IMG/VR virus record: IMGVR_UViG_3300007346_000246
Location: 1 to 23,836 of that record
Source of the DNA: a virus
Reading direction: 5' to 3' (one strand)
Length of the DNA: 23,836 nt
Below are positions 1-7,557 of the stretch, piece after piece. Under the pieces are notes generated by a model. The model was not told where the DNA came from, ran no database searches, and was given only the letters and a program-made list of their open reading frames with translations. Every line of letters begins with the position of its first letter. Within the stretch, counting starts at the first letter, position 1. The position numbers and the translations under genes are program-made.

Positions 1-9
1 ATCGCTCCA

Positions 10-33
10 TTCGGCTAGGCACAATTCGCCGAA
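10..33 (+). other. Small stem-loop at the left edge
   Basis: A perfect 6-base inverted repeat, TTCGGC at 10-15 and GCCGAA at 28-33, encloses a 12-base loop and is followed by a loosely T-rich stretch (GTATTTTCTATT). It could be a weak terminator for a gene lying left of the window, or part of a packaging-site region, because cos sites of lambda-like phages lie just before the small terminase gene. Neither role is proven and the stem is short. Confidence 0.25.
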
Positions 34-113
34 GTATTTTCTATTCGTCAAACAATGCGTCCCCTACCCCGTCCGCTTTCGAAAAAGCCGGGCATTATAT
101 CACAAGATTTTGC

Positions 114-143
114 TTTACGCTAGCTGGACAATGCGTGTAATAT
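114..143 (+). promoter_or_regulatory. Possible promoter for the structural operon
   Basis: TTTACG at 114-119 and TAATAT at 138-143 are separated by 18 bases, each matching four of six consensus bases of a sigma70-type promoter. A start point about 7 bases after the -10 would fall at or next to the ATG at 150, and no Shine-Dalgarno sequence precedes that ATG. If real, the message would begin at the start codon. The match is weak and late genes of phages often use other signals. Confidence 0.3.
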
Positions 144-149
144 CTTTTT

Positions 150-677
150 ATGCCATTGATTACACGGTCCGAGGCGGCGCGAGCGCTGGGTGTGACGCCT
201 GAAGCTGTTTATGCAGCAGTGAAGACTGGAAGGCTTCCTGTGGTGCGAACAGCGGACGGTCGTGAGCTGGTGAACAGCGAGACCATGCGTGAGCACTGGG
301 CAAAAAACACACAGCGGCGTATTGGTCGAGGGCCAAAGCCGGCTGCGGGGCAGAAGGCGTTTCCGGCCGCAAGACCGAGGATGGCGAAGACGGAAGAGTC
401 GATCCCGGACTACGACGAGTCGAGAGCTCGTACTGAGCACTTGAAGGCTGAGCTGCTGGAGCTTGACCGCAAGCAGAAAGAAGGCGTTTTGGTAAAAGCA
501 GAAGAAGTCGAGCTGAAATGGGTAGAGATTGTGACATTAGCTAGGACAAAAATCTTGGGCATACCAACCAAGGCCAAGCAAAGGATCCCGGATCTTGACA
601 CCGAGGCCGTAACAACGCTTGAAGATATTGTTCGCGAAACGCTGGAAGACTTGTCTGAGAGTGTGTCTGATGACTGA
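150..677 (+). CDS. terS: Terminase small subunit, gpNu1-like
   Basis: This 175-residue protein is the likely DNA-recognition subunit of the packaging enzyme. Residues about 4-50 form a winged helix-turn-helix of the MerR/excisionase kind (SEAARALGVTPEAVYAAV, then the GRLP turn). That fold is how gpNu1 of lambda binds its cos region. Residues 60-90 are a basic, proline- and alanine-rich linker. Residues 90-150 are a charged helix (SRARTEHLKAELLELDRKQK) followed by the W-x-E-I-V-x-x-A-R and LGIP motifs seen in gpNu1-like proteins, where the C-terminal half contacts the large subunit. The start ATG has no clear ribosome site. The gene overlaps the large terminase start by 8 bases, which fits coupled translation. 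Assignment rests on motif recognition plus position. Confidence 0.85.
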   Translation: MPLITRSEAARALGVTPEAVYAAVKTGRLPVVRTADGRELVNSETMREHWAKNTQRRIGRGPKPAAGQKAFPAARPRMAKTEESIPDYDESRARTEHLKAELLELDRKQKEGVLVKAEEVELKWVEIVTLARTKILGIPTKAKQRIPDLDTEAVTTLEDIVRETLEDLSESVSDD

Positions 678-2523
678 AGACAACCTACTGAAGCTGGAGC
701 GTGCGGCATATCGGGCGTTTAAGCCACCAGAAAAGCTGACATTGAGCGAGTGGGCGGATCGTTATGCGTTTTTAAGCGCAGAAAGCAGCGCAGAAGGCGG
801 CAGATGGCACACTTTGCCGTATCAAAAAGGAATTATGGATGCAATAACGGATCCGAGGGTTGAGCAGGTGACTGTGATGAAGAGTGCGCGGGTGGGGTAC
901 TCGAAGATCCTTAACCACGCGATTGCGTTTCATGTTCACCAGGATCCATGCCCGATCATGTTGGTGCAGCCGACGATCGAGGACGCGCAGGGCTATTCCA
1001 AGGAGGAGATTGCGCCGATGCTGCGCGATACGCCTTGTTTGAAGGGCTTGGTGAGCGAGTCGAAGGCGAAGGATGGTGCAAACACGATTTTGCAAAAGCA
1101 ATTCCCTGGCGGAACGCTGAGCATGGTTGGCGCCAATAGTCCGCGCGGGTTTAGGCGTGTGAGCAGAAGGGTGGTGTTATTTGATGAGGTCGATGGGTAT
1201 CCGGCATCAGCGGGTGCGGAGGGCGACCAGATCAAGCTTGGTATCCGAAGGACTGAGTACTCCTGGAATCGCACAATTGTGGCTGGTAGCACGTCGACAG
1301 TTAAGGATTTCAGCCGTGTGGAGCGCATGTTCCTGCAAACGGATCAGCGTCGCTATTTCGTTCCGTGTCCTGATTGCGGTCATATGCAGTACCTGAAATG
1401 GCCAAACATTCGATGGACTGATGGCGACCCGAGCACGGCGGGGTATTGCTGCGAGTCATGTGGCGTAATAATTCCACATTCTAAAAAGCGTTGGATGGTG
1501 GAGCGGGGCGAGTGGCGGGCTACTGCACCGGGGAACGGAAAGCATGTGGGCTTTCATATTTGGGCGGCTTATTCGTATAGCCCGAATGCGACGTGGCCGA
1601 ATTTGGTGGAGGAATTTTTGGACGCGAAGAACGATGCGGAGCAGCTAAAGACGTTTGTGAATACGGTGCTGGGCGAGACGTGGGAAGACGAGTATGCGTC
1701 GAAGGTCGGGGCTGATTCGCTATTGGAGCGTGCAGCAGATGAGACTTATCAGCAATATGTGCCGCCGGTTGAGGCATTAGCGCTGACGATCGGATGTGAC
1801 GTGCAGGATGACCGGCTGTCGCTGAGCGTGTGGGGCTGGGGTCGCGAGGAGGAGGGCTGGTTGATTGACCGAGTGAAGATTTACGGAAGCCCGTCCAGAC
1901 CAGAGGTGTGGAAGCAGTTGGACGAGATCTTGCAGAAGCCTTATGTGAATGAGGCTGGGGAAGAAATAAAGGTGCTGTGCTGCGCGATTGACTCTGGTGG
2001 TCACCACACGCAGGAGGTTTACCAATACAGCCGTGAGCGTGCGGCGATGGGTGTGATTGCGATTAAGGGTATGTCGCAGAAGGGAAAGCCACCGCTGGGT
2101 AAGGCATCGAAGGTAGATGTGGATTACAAGGGCAAGGCGTTAAAGAAGGGGGCACAGCTGTTCCCGGTCGGCGTGGACACGGTGAAGTCGCTGTTGTTTG
2201 GGCGGCTGAAGCACAACGATCCCGGAGCTGGATACTTGCACTTCTTTCCCACGATCGGAGCCGACTATTTCGAGGAGTTGACAGCTGAGAAGCAGATTTT
2301 GCGGTTTAGAAACGGCTATCCCGAGCGCGTTTGGGTCAAAAAGAGCCAGGCACCAAATGAGGCACTGGACGAAATGAACTATGCGTATGCGGCGTTGCAT
2401 CGGCTGTACCAGAAGATGGACAGGAGGACAATTTGGGATCAGCTGGAGCGACGAGGAGAGGAGAAGCCCAAGCGTGTTCGTCAGACAGCGATTCCAAAGC
2501 GGAGTTTTGTGAAGCAGTGGTGA
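670..2523 (+). CDS. terL: Terminase large subunit, lambda gpA family
   Basis: This 617-residue protein is the ATP-driven DNA packaging motor and end-cutting nuclease. The motor domain carries a Walker A-type loop KSARVGYSK at 71-79, which I recall as the same motif in lambda gpA, and a Walker B strand VVLFDE at 168-173. A putative zinc site is formed by C233, C236 and the cysteines at 260, 261 and 264. The nuclease domain shows the family's acidic residues in GCDVQDD (375-381), AIDSGG (439-444) and LDEMNYAYAAL (566-576). I chose ATG 670 over an in-frame ATG at 619 because the 17 extra residues lie inside the small-subunit gene and look like out-of-frame sequence. The length fits the family (lambda gpA is 641 residues). 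Confidence 0.96.
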   Translation: MTEDNLLKLERAAYRAFKPPEKLTLSEWADRYAFLSAESSAEGGRWHTLPYQKGIMDAITDPRVEQVTVMKSARVGYSKILNHAIAFHVHQDPCPIMLVQPTIEDAQGYSKEEIAPMLRDTPCLKGLVSESKAKDGANTILQKQFPGGTLSMVGANSPRGFRRVSRRVVLFDEVDGYPASAGAEGDQIKLGIRRTEYSWNRTIVAGSTSTVKDFSRVERMFLQTDQRRYFVPCPDCGHMQYLKWPNIRWTDGDPSTAGYCCESCGVIIPHSKKRWMVERGEWRATAPGNGKHVGFHIWAAYSYSPNATWPNLVEEFLDAKNDAEQLKTFVNTVLGETWEDEYASKVGADSLLERAADETYQQYVPPVEALALTIGCDVQDDRLSLSVWGWGREEEGWLIDRVKIYGSPSRPEVWKQLDEILQKPYVNEAGEEIKVLCCAIDSGGHHTQEVYQYSRERAAMGVIAIKGMSQKGKPPLGKASKVDVDYKGKALKKGAQLFPVGVDTVKSLLFGRLKHNDPGAGYLHFFPTIGADYFEELTAEKQILRFRNGYPERVWVKKSQAPNEALDEMNYAYAALHRLYQKMDRRTIWDQLERRGEEKPKRVRQTAIPKRSFVKQW

Positions 2524-2566
2524 GTTACGGCGCTAAAGTACCAAGAAGCCTGAAGTTAGAGGTCGA

Positions 2567-3154
2567 ATGGCGATTCCCCCGTCCATAACAGCCGGCGTGG
2601 ACGTGGTGTGGACCGACGTTGCGACGAGCGATCTGTTTGGCAATGCAGTAACCAGTGCCACGCATAATCTTACTTATTATTTTCGGTTGAATACGGCTGG
2701 TGAGGGTGTCACGGCGACTGGCACCGCATATGGCGATGGCTGGCAGGTGACGATTCCGGCTGCTACTAGCACTGGGATGGACGCCAGTCCGAACTGGTAC
2801 TTCCAGGCTGTTCTGACTGCGATTAGTGGCGGTGCGGTTAGCGAGTACAGCAGGGGTCAGATTGAAGTTCAGGCTTCGCTGGCGTATTCGGGCACGCCGG
2901 GTGCGTTTGACGGTCGGACGCAGGCGCAGAAGGATTTAGACGCCGTTCAAGCCGCTATTCGGTCGTTGATGACGGGTGGAGCGGTTAGCGAGTATCGAAT
3001 CGGCAATCGCACGTTGAAGCGGTACGACCTACCTGATCTGCTTGCGCTGGAGTCGCAATTAAAGGCGACGGTGGTACGCGAAAATAAGGCGAAAATCATT
3101 GCATCGGGTCTTGGCGACCCGAACAATTTGTTTATCCGTTTTGGTAACGGCTGA
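2567..3154 (+). CDS. gpW-like head-tail joining protein with extra N-terminal domain
   Basis: This 195-residue protein lies between terminase and portal, exactly where lambda has gpW. Residues about 118-172 follow the gpW pattern: a helix (AQKDLDAVQAAIRSLMTGG) ending in LMTG as in gpW, a beta hairpin (SEYRIGNRTLKRY), then a helix (LPDLLALESQLKA). gpW closes the DNA-filled head and readies it for tail attachment. Lambda gpW is only 68 residues; here about 110 residues are added in front, rich in Thr, Ser, Gly and aromatic residues, predicted by eye as a beta-sandwich. GGAVSEY occurs twice, at residues 88-94 and 137-143, one copy on each side of the domain boundary. The start has a good ribosome site (AGAGGT). 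The stop overlaps the portal start by one base. Confidence 0.75.
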   Translation: MAIPPSITAGVDVVWTDVATSDLFGNAVTSATHNLTYYFRLNTAGEGVTATGTAYGDGWQVTIPAATSTGMDASPNWYFQAVLTAISGGAVSEYSRGQIEVQASLAYSGTPGAFDGRTQAQKDLDAVQAAIRSLMTGGAVSEYRIGNRTLKRYDLPDLLALESQLKATVVRENKAKIIASGLGDPNNLFIRFGNG

Positions 3155-4662
3155 TGGGCATCCGCACTGAAATTTTGCGTCGTTTCGGCCTTCAGCCTGT
3201 GCAGAAGGCGCTGACACCGGTAAGACGCCGTAATTATGCGGGGGCAATTATTAGTCGTCTGACAAGTGACTGGATGGCAACGCAGGCCAGTGCGGACGCT
3301 GAAATTCGCACCAGTTTGCGGAAGCTGCGTGACCGCAGCCGCGAGATGGTGCGGAATAATCCGTATGCCAAGCAGGCAAAGCGGACGACGCAGATCAACG
3401 TTGTCGGCAGCGGCATCAAGATGCAGTCGCAGGTGACGCTGCTGCGTGGCAACCGCCGCGATGAGCGCACTAATGCATTGATCGAGCAGAAATGGGCGTC
3501 ATGGTGTCGCGCACAGCATTGTGATGTAGCTGGGCGTCAAAGCTTCCACATGATGGAGTGGCTGGCTATTGGCGCGTTGCCTGAGTCAGGGGAGGCTTTG
3601 TTCAGGATCGTGCGTCGACCGTTTGGCGGCAGTCGAGTGCCATTGGCGCTCCAGATGCTTGAGGCTGATTACTTGGATGAGGAGTATCAAGGCCCAACCC
3701 TCGCCAATGGGAACGAATGGCGGATGGGTGTGGAAGTCAATGAATGGGGCCGCCCGGTGCGGTACGCCTTCCTCACGCGCCATCCAGGTGACTACTGGTT
3801 CCAGAATGCTCCGCAACGAAACGAAAAGCATGTCTTCCTGCCGGCGGAAGATGTCATTCATTTGTTTATTCCTGAGCGACCACAGCAACATCGTGGCGTG
3901 CCGTGGTTCCATCCGGTGATGTCAGACGCGCATCAGCTTCAGGGGTACGAGGAGGCTGCTGTAATTCGGGCGCGTGCTGGCGCGTCGATTATGGGCTTTA
4001 TTACTAATCAAGAAGGCGAGCTTACTGCTGATGACGTTGAGAATGAGCGTCGGATCAGCGAGTTTGAGCCAGGCATGTTCAAGTATTTAATGCCGGGCGA
4101 AAACGTAACGGTGCCAAACATTGACTCGCCTGACCAGCAGTTTGAAATGTTTGTGCGCAATAAGGTGCGCAGGTTTGCGAGTGGTTTTGGTTGCTCGTAT
4201 GAGACGTTGAGTCGCGACTTCAGCGACACAAATTATTCGAGTAGTCGGTTGTCGCTACTTGAGGACCGCGAGCATTGGAAGGTGGTGCAGTCGTACTTGA
4301 TGGAGCATTTCCATATGCGGGTGTTCCGCGAGTGGCTTGCTCTTGCAGTGCTTGCTGGCGAGCTTCCGTTCGATGATTTTGAGGCGCGGCCCGAGCGTTA
4401 TGACACGCCACGTTGGATGGCGCGTGGCTGGGATTGGGTTGATCCACTGAAGGAAGTGAAGGCTTACCGGGAGATGGAGCAGGCGGGTTACATGACAAAG
4501 GCGCAAATTGTGGCGAAGCTCGGCGGTGATTTTGACGAAAACTTGGCCGAATTGGCGCGAGAACAAAAGGCAGCCGATCGCCTAGGCATTGAGCTTGACC
4601 GGGACATTATTGAACAGCCGATGCTTCCGGCTGATCAACCACTGCCGCAGGAGGAAGACTGA
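3154..4662 (+). CDS. Portal protein, lambda family
   Basis: This 502-residue protein should form the dodecameric portal at one head vertex, through which DNA enters and leaves. Lambda-family marks are the N-terminal block with RDRSREMVRNNPYAKQA (about 59-75) followed by VVGSGI, a middle SGEALFRIVRR segment, the RGVPWFHPVM segment, and near residue 350 the hallmark GCSYETLSRDFSDTNYSSSR. The acidic C-terminus ends in a proline-rich tail. The length is close to lambda gpB (533 residues). In lambda the protease is a separate downstream gene, and here too protease and capsid follow at once. It starts at TGATG, sharing one base with the previous stop, and ends in the same way. Confidence 0.95.
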   Translation: MGIRTEILRRFGLQPVQKALTPVRRRNYAGAIISRLTSDWMATQASADAEIRTSLRKLRDRSREMVRNNPYAKQAKRTTQINVVGSGIKMQSQVTLLRGNRRDERTNALIEQKWASWCRAQHCDVAGRQSFHMMEWLAIGALPESGEALFRIVRRPFGGSRVPLALQMLEADYLDEEYQGPTLANGNEWRMGVEVNEWGRPVRYAFLTRHPGDYWFQNAPQRNEKHVFLPAEDVIHLFIPERPQQHRGVPWFHPVMSDAHQLQGYEEAAVIRARAGASIMGFITNQEGELTADDVENERRISEFEPGMFKYLMPGENVTVPNIDSPDQQFEMFVRNKVRRFASGFGCSYETLSRDFSDTNYSSSRLSLLEDREHWKVVQSYLMEHFHMRVFREWLALAVLAGELPFDDFEARPERYDTPRWMARGWDWVDPLKEVKAYREMEQAGYMTKAQIVAKLGGDFDENLAELAREQKAADRLGIELDRDIIEQPMLPADQPLPQEED

Positions 4663-7310
4663 TGGGCGCTAAGCCGAGCGATGGGATGAAAGAAGAGGCG
4701 CAGCGATATCGCGCCTGGAAAGAAGAAGGTCGCAAGGGTGGCACTGATGTTGCTGCTCGCAGGGCCAGTCAGATCCTCAGCGGCGATGAGCTGAGCGATG
4801 AGACCATCCGCACGATGAGTGCATGGTTTGCGCGGCATGAGGTGGACAAGCAGGCTGAAGGCTTCAGTCCTGGCGAGGAGGGGTATCCATCTCCTGGAAG
4901 GGTGGCATGGGCAGCCTGGGGAGGCGATCCAGGTAAAACATGGAGTGATGCACTTGTGGCTCGTATGGATTCTGATCGCGAAATGATGCCGGAGGGTGAC
5001 GCCAGTCGTCCCTATCCGAATGAGCATGCAGCAAGACTGCGTGATCCTGGGCAGTACGACCGCTTTCGTCGCCGTAACGATGAAGGAGGCAAGGGCGTTG
5101 ACTTCATCTTTGGCATCAAGGAAGGGGAAGACGGTGCTGAGCTGCAGGCAATTCGTTTTCGGCTGGACGAGTTCAGCGCTGCTGAAGCGCGTGCATGGCT
5201 AAGCGAGCGGGACTATGAGCCGCTTGAATTTGAAGAAGCAACAGGCGAGCGTTCTAAAGTAGATGAAATTGAGGTCGAAACTGTGACTGAAGAGCGCGCT
5301 GCGCCCAATGCCTTGGATGAAGGCGATTTCGTGTCATGGAACAGTTCTGGCGGCCGCGCACGCGGGCGTATTGAGCATGTGATGCGCGAGGGCACCCTTG
5401 GCGTACCTGGCACTGAATTCAGCATTGACGCAACGGAGGAGGATCCGGCTGCGTTAATTCGGATTTATCGCGATAGCGAAGCGACTGAGACGATGGTGGG
5501 CCATCGTTTTAGCACTTTGACCAAGATTGATCCGATTCGCGCTACTGAGGGCGGCAAGTTCCAGCGCTCTGAGGTGACCTCATTCCGCGCTTTGGAGGAA
5601 GAGCGGAGTTATGAGTTCCCCTTTAGCTCTGAGTATCCGGTGGTGCGGTACTTCGGCAACGAGGTACTGAGCCATGAAATGGATGCAGCAAACCTGAGTC
5701 GGCTTAACGATGGTGCGCCGTTGCTGTTTAACCATGATCCCGACCGGGTAGTCGGTGTTGTGGAGCGTGCTTGGGTTGATGGCGAGAAGAAGCGCGGTTA
5801 CGTCAAGGTGCGCTTCTCGCGTAACAAGTTTGCTCAAGAAGTGCTTGATGATGTCCGCGATAACATTTTGCGCGGCATCAGCTTTGGCTATTCGATCGAC
5901 AAGATGGAAGAGCGAGGCGATGACTTCGTGGCTACCCGATGGTCGCCTTACGAAGTCAGTGTGGTCTCTATACCTGCTGATCCTACGATTGGCATTGGCA
6001 GGTCTCTAACTGATGAGACCGTTGTTCAAGCGGCCCCAGCCGCATCACCAACACCTGAACCTGAAATGGAAAACACTCCAGATCTGGAGGTGATCCGGTC
6101 CGAGGCCGTCGAGGCCGAGCGTACCCGTATCGCCGCCATCAGCGCACTGGGCGACAAGCACCAGATGCAAGACCTGGCTCGCGAGCTGATCGACGGTGGT
6201 CGCACTGTTGATGAGGCTCGCGCTGCTGTCCTCGAAAAACTCGGTACTCAACCTGTGGAACAAGTCATTCGTTCTGCCGATGTCACCTCTAACGACGTTG
6301 GCCTCTCCGACAAGGAGACCCGTTCGTTCAGCTTTGCTCGCGCACTGAACTATCTCGCCAACCCCAGCGATTCTTCTGCTCGTCGGGCTGCTGAGTTCGA
6401 GATCGAAGTTGGTAAGGCCGCTGCTCAAAAGTATGAGCGCGCTTCCAACGGCATCGTGATCCCTAACGAGGTGCTGCGTCGTGATCTGGTGGTGGGCACT
6501 CCTACCGCTGGTGGCAACTTGGTGGCTGATGAGCTGCTGTCCGGCAGCTTCATTGATCTGCTGCGCAACCGTCTGGCTCTCGCCCAAGCTGGCGTGACCA
6601 TGCTGACTGGCCTGCAAGGCAACATCAGCATTCCCCGTCAGACTTCTGCTGCTACTGCCTACTGGGTGGGTGAGAACGCTTCTCCGACCGAAAGCCAGCA
6701 GGCAATCGATCAGGTGAACATGACGCCCAAGACCGTTGGCGCTTACGTCGACTACAGCCGTCGCCTGCTTCTGCAGTCCTCGATTGACGTTGAAGGCATG
6801 ATCCGCAACGATCTTGCCCGCGTGATCGCCCTTGAGCTTGACCGCGCTGCCATCTACGGCACCGGCTCTAGCAACCAGCCTCTGGGTCTGACCAACACCA
6901 CCGGCATTGGCAGCCAGACCATCACCACCTATGGCACCTTCGCCGAGTACATCGGCATGGAAACCGATGTGGCCACTGCAAACGCCGATGGCGGCAGCCT
7001 GCGTTACATCATTAACGCTGCTGCTCGCGGTGCTCTGAAGTCGACCGCCAAGGATGCCGCTGCTGTGGCCGCTGGCTTTGTGTTCGAGGATGGCGAGATC
7101 AACGGTTATCCCGCAATCGTGTCCAACCAGCTGCAGAACAACGATGCCCTGTTCGGCGACTTCTCCATGATGATCATGGGTATGTGGTCTGGCCTGGATC
7201 TGACTGTTGATCCTTACGCTGGTGCTACTGCTGGCACTGTCCGCGTGATTGCGCTGCAAGATGTGGACGTGGCCGTGAAGCAGCCTGGCGCCTTCTGCCT
7301 CGGCACCTGA
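4662..7310 (+). CDS. Prohead protease - scaffold - major capsid polyprotein
   Basis: One open frame of 882 residues holds several parts. Residues 11-101 are a conserved phage segment with WFARHEVDK and AWAAWGGDPGKTW. Residues 118-193 are a second recurring segment (YPNEHAARLRDP). Residues 219-289 look like the Hva1/DUF2945 Tudor domain (GDFVSWNSSGGRARGRIEHV, then VGHRFSTLTKI). Residues 300-447 are an HK97-type (U35) prohead protease with likely catalytic H358 in NHD, S407 in GISFGY and E431 in the PYEVSVVSIPAD block. A Pro/Ala-rich linker (458-468) leads to a charged scaffold-like stretch (469-590) and an HK97-fold capsid domain (about 594-882). M469 could be an internal start, but I see no ribosome site before it. 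Cleavage after assembly would release mature capsid protein. Codon usage changes near 6010-6066. Confidence 0.9.
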   Translation: MGAKPSDGMKEEAQRYRAWKEEGRKGGTDVAARRASQILSGDELSDETIRTMSAWFARHEVDKQAEGFSPGEEGYPSPGRVAWAAWGGDPGKTWSDALVARMDSDREMMPEGDASRPYPNEHAARLRDPGQYDRFRRRNDEGGKGVDFIFGIKEGEDGAELQAIRFRLDEFSAAEARAWLSERDYEPLEFEEATGERSKVDEIEVETVTEERAAPNALDEGDFVSWNSSGGRARGRIEHVMREGTLGVPGTEFSIDATEEDPAALIRIYRDSEATETMVGHRFSTLTKIDPIRATEGGKFQRSEVTSFRALEEERSYEFPFSSEYPVVRYFGNEVLSHEMDAANLSRLNDGAPLLFNHDPDRVVGVVERAWVDGEKKRGYVKVRFSRNKFAQEVLDDVRDNILRGISFGYSIDKMEERGDDFVATRWSPYEVSVVSIPADPTIGIGRSLTDETVVQAAPAASPTPEPEMENTPDLEVIRSEAVEAERTRIAAISALGDKHQMQDLARELIDGGRTVDEARAAVLEKLGTQPVEQVIRSADVTSNDVGLSDKETRSFSFARALNYLANPSDSSARRAAEFEIEVGKAAAQKYERASNGIVIPNEVLRRDLVVGTPTAGGNLVADELLSGSFIDLLRNRLALAQAGVTMLTGLQGNISIPRQTSAATAYWVGENASPTESQQAIDQVNMTPKTVGAYVDYSRRLLLQSSIDVEGMIRNDLARVIALELDRAAIYGTGSSNQPLGLTNTTGIGSQTITTYGTFAEYIGMETDVATANADGGSLRYIINAAARGALKSTAKDAAAVAAGFVFEDGEINGYPAIVSNQLQNNDALFGDFSMMIMGMWSGLDLTVDPYAGATAGTVRVIALQDVDVAVKQPGAFCLGT

Positions 7311-7312
7311 TT

Positions 7313-7555
7313 ATGAGGGTCGAGATCTTGCGTCCCGTAATGATCTCGGGGGAGCCGGTTAGCGCCGGCTCCTTTGCCGAGGTCAGTGAAGCTGACGGGA
7401 ATTTGTTGATTGGCAGCGGCAAAGCTGTTGTGGCGCTTACTGCCAAGAAGCCTGCACCTGTCGAGGTGACGGAACAGGCTCAGCCCGCTCCTGCGTCGGC
7501 TAAGCCGGCGAGGAAGGCTAAGGCTGTGACCTCTGAACTTCCTACCAAGGACTAA
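7313..7555 (+). CDS. Small protein following the capsid gene, function unknown
   Basis: An 80-residue protein starts 3 bases after the capsid stop. Residues 1-43 form a compact beta-rich unit (MRVEILRPVMISGEPVSAGS, then LLIGSGKAV). Comparable short proteins sit beside capsid genes of many siphophages without a known role. The second half (46-80) is rich in Pro, Ala and Lys and is probably disordered. No ribosome site is visible, so translation may depend on the capsid gene. Its first 70 bases also form two adjacent hairpins (7321-7375), so part of the coding sequence may be under RNA-structure constraint. Function is not assigned. Confidence 0.65.
   Translation: MRVEILRPVMISGEPVSAGSFAEVSEADGNLLIGSGKAVVALTAKKPAPVEVTEQAQPAPASAKPARKAKAVTSELPTKD
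7321..7375 (+). promoter_or_regulatory. Tandem hairpins just after the capsid stop
   Basis: Two adjoining stems begin 11 bases after the capsid stop. The first pairs CGAGATC (7321-7327) with GATCTCG (7342-7348). The second pairs GGAGCCGG (7351-7358) with CCGGCTCC (7365-7372) across a 6-base loop, and can be widened by G-T pairs with the TTT that follows at 7373-7375. The second stem plus TTT resembles an attenuator, but the T run is short and it lies inside a coding frame. It may trim read-through or protect the 3' end of the capsid message. Confidence 0.45.
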
Positions 7556-7557
7556 TC

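Noticed and set aside
619-669. Longer start for the large terminase
   Set aside because: The 17 added residues lie wholly inside the small-subunit gene in another frame and do not resemble gpA; ATG 670 gives the family start.
6066-6068. Separate capsid gene starting at M469
   Set aside because: The frame is continuous and no ribosome site precedes this ATG, so I annotated one polyprotein; internal initiation remains possible.
6045-7259. Long antisense frame of 404 codons under the capsid region
   Set aside because: It is in codon register with the capsid gene and stays open because that gene lacks TTA, CTA and TCA codons. The product has no recognisable domain.
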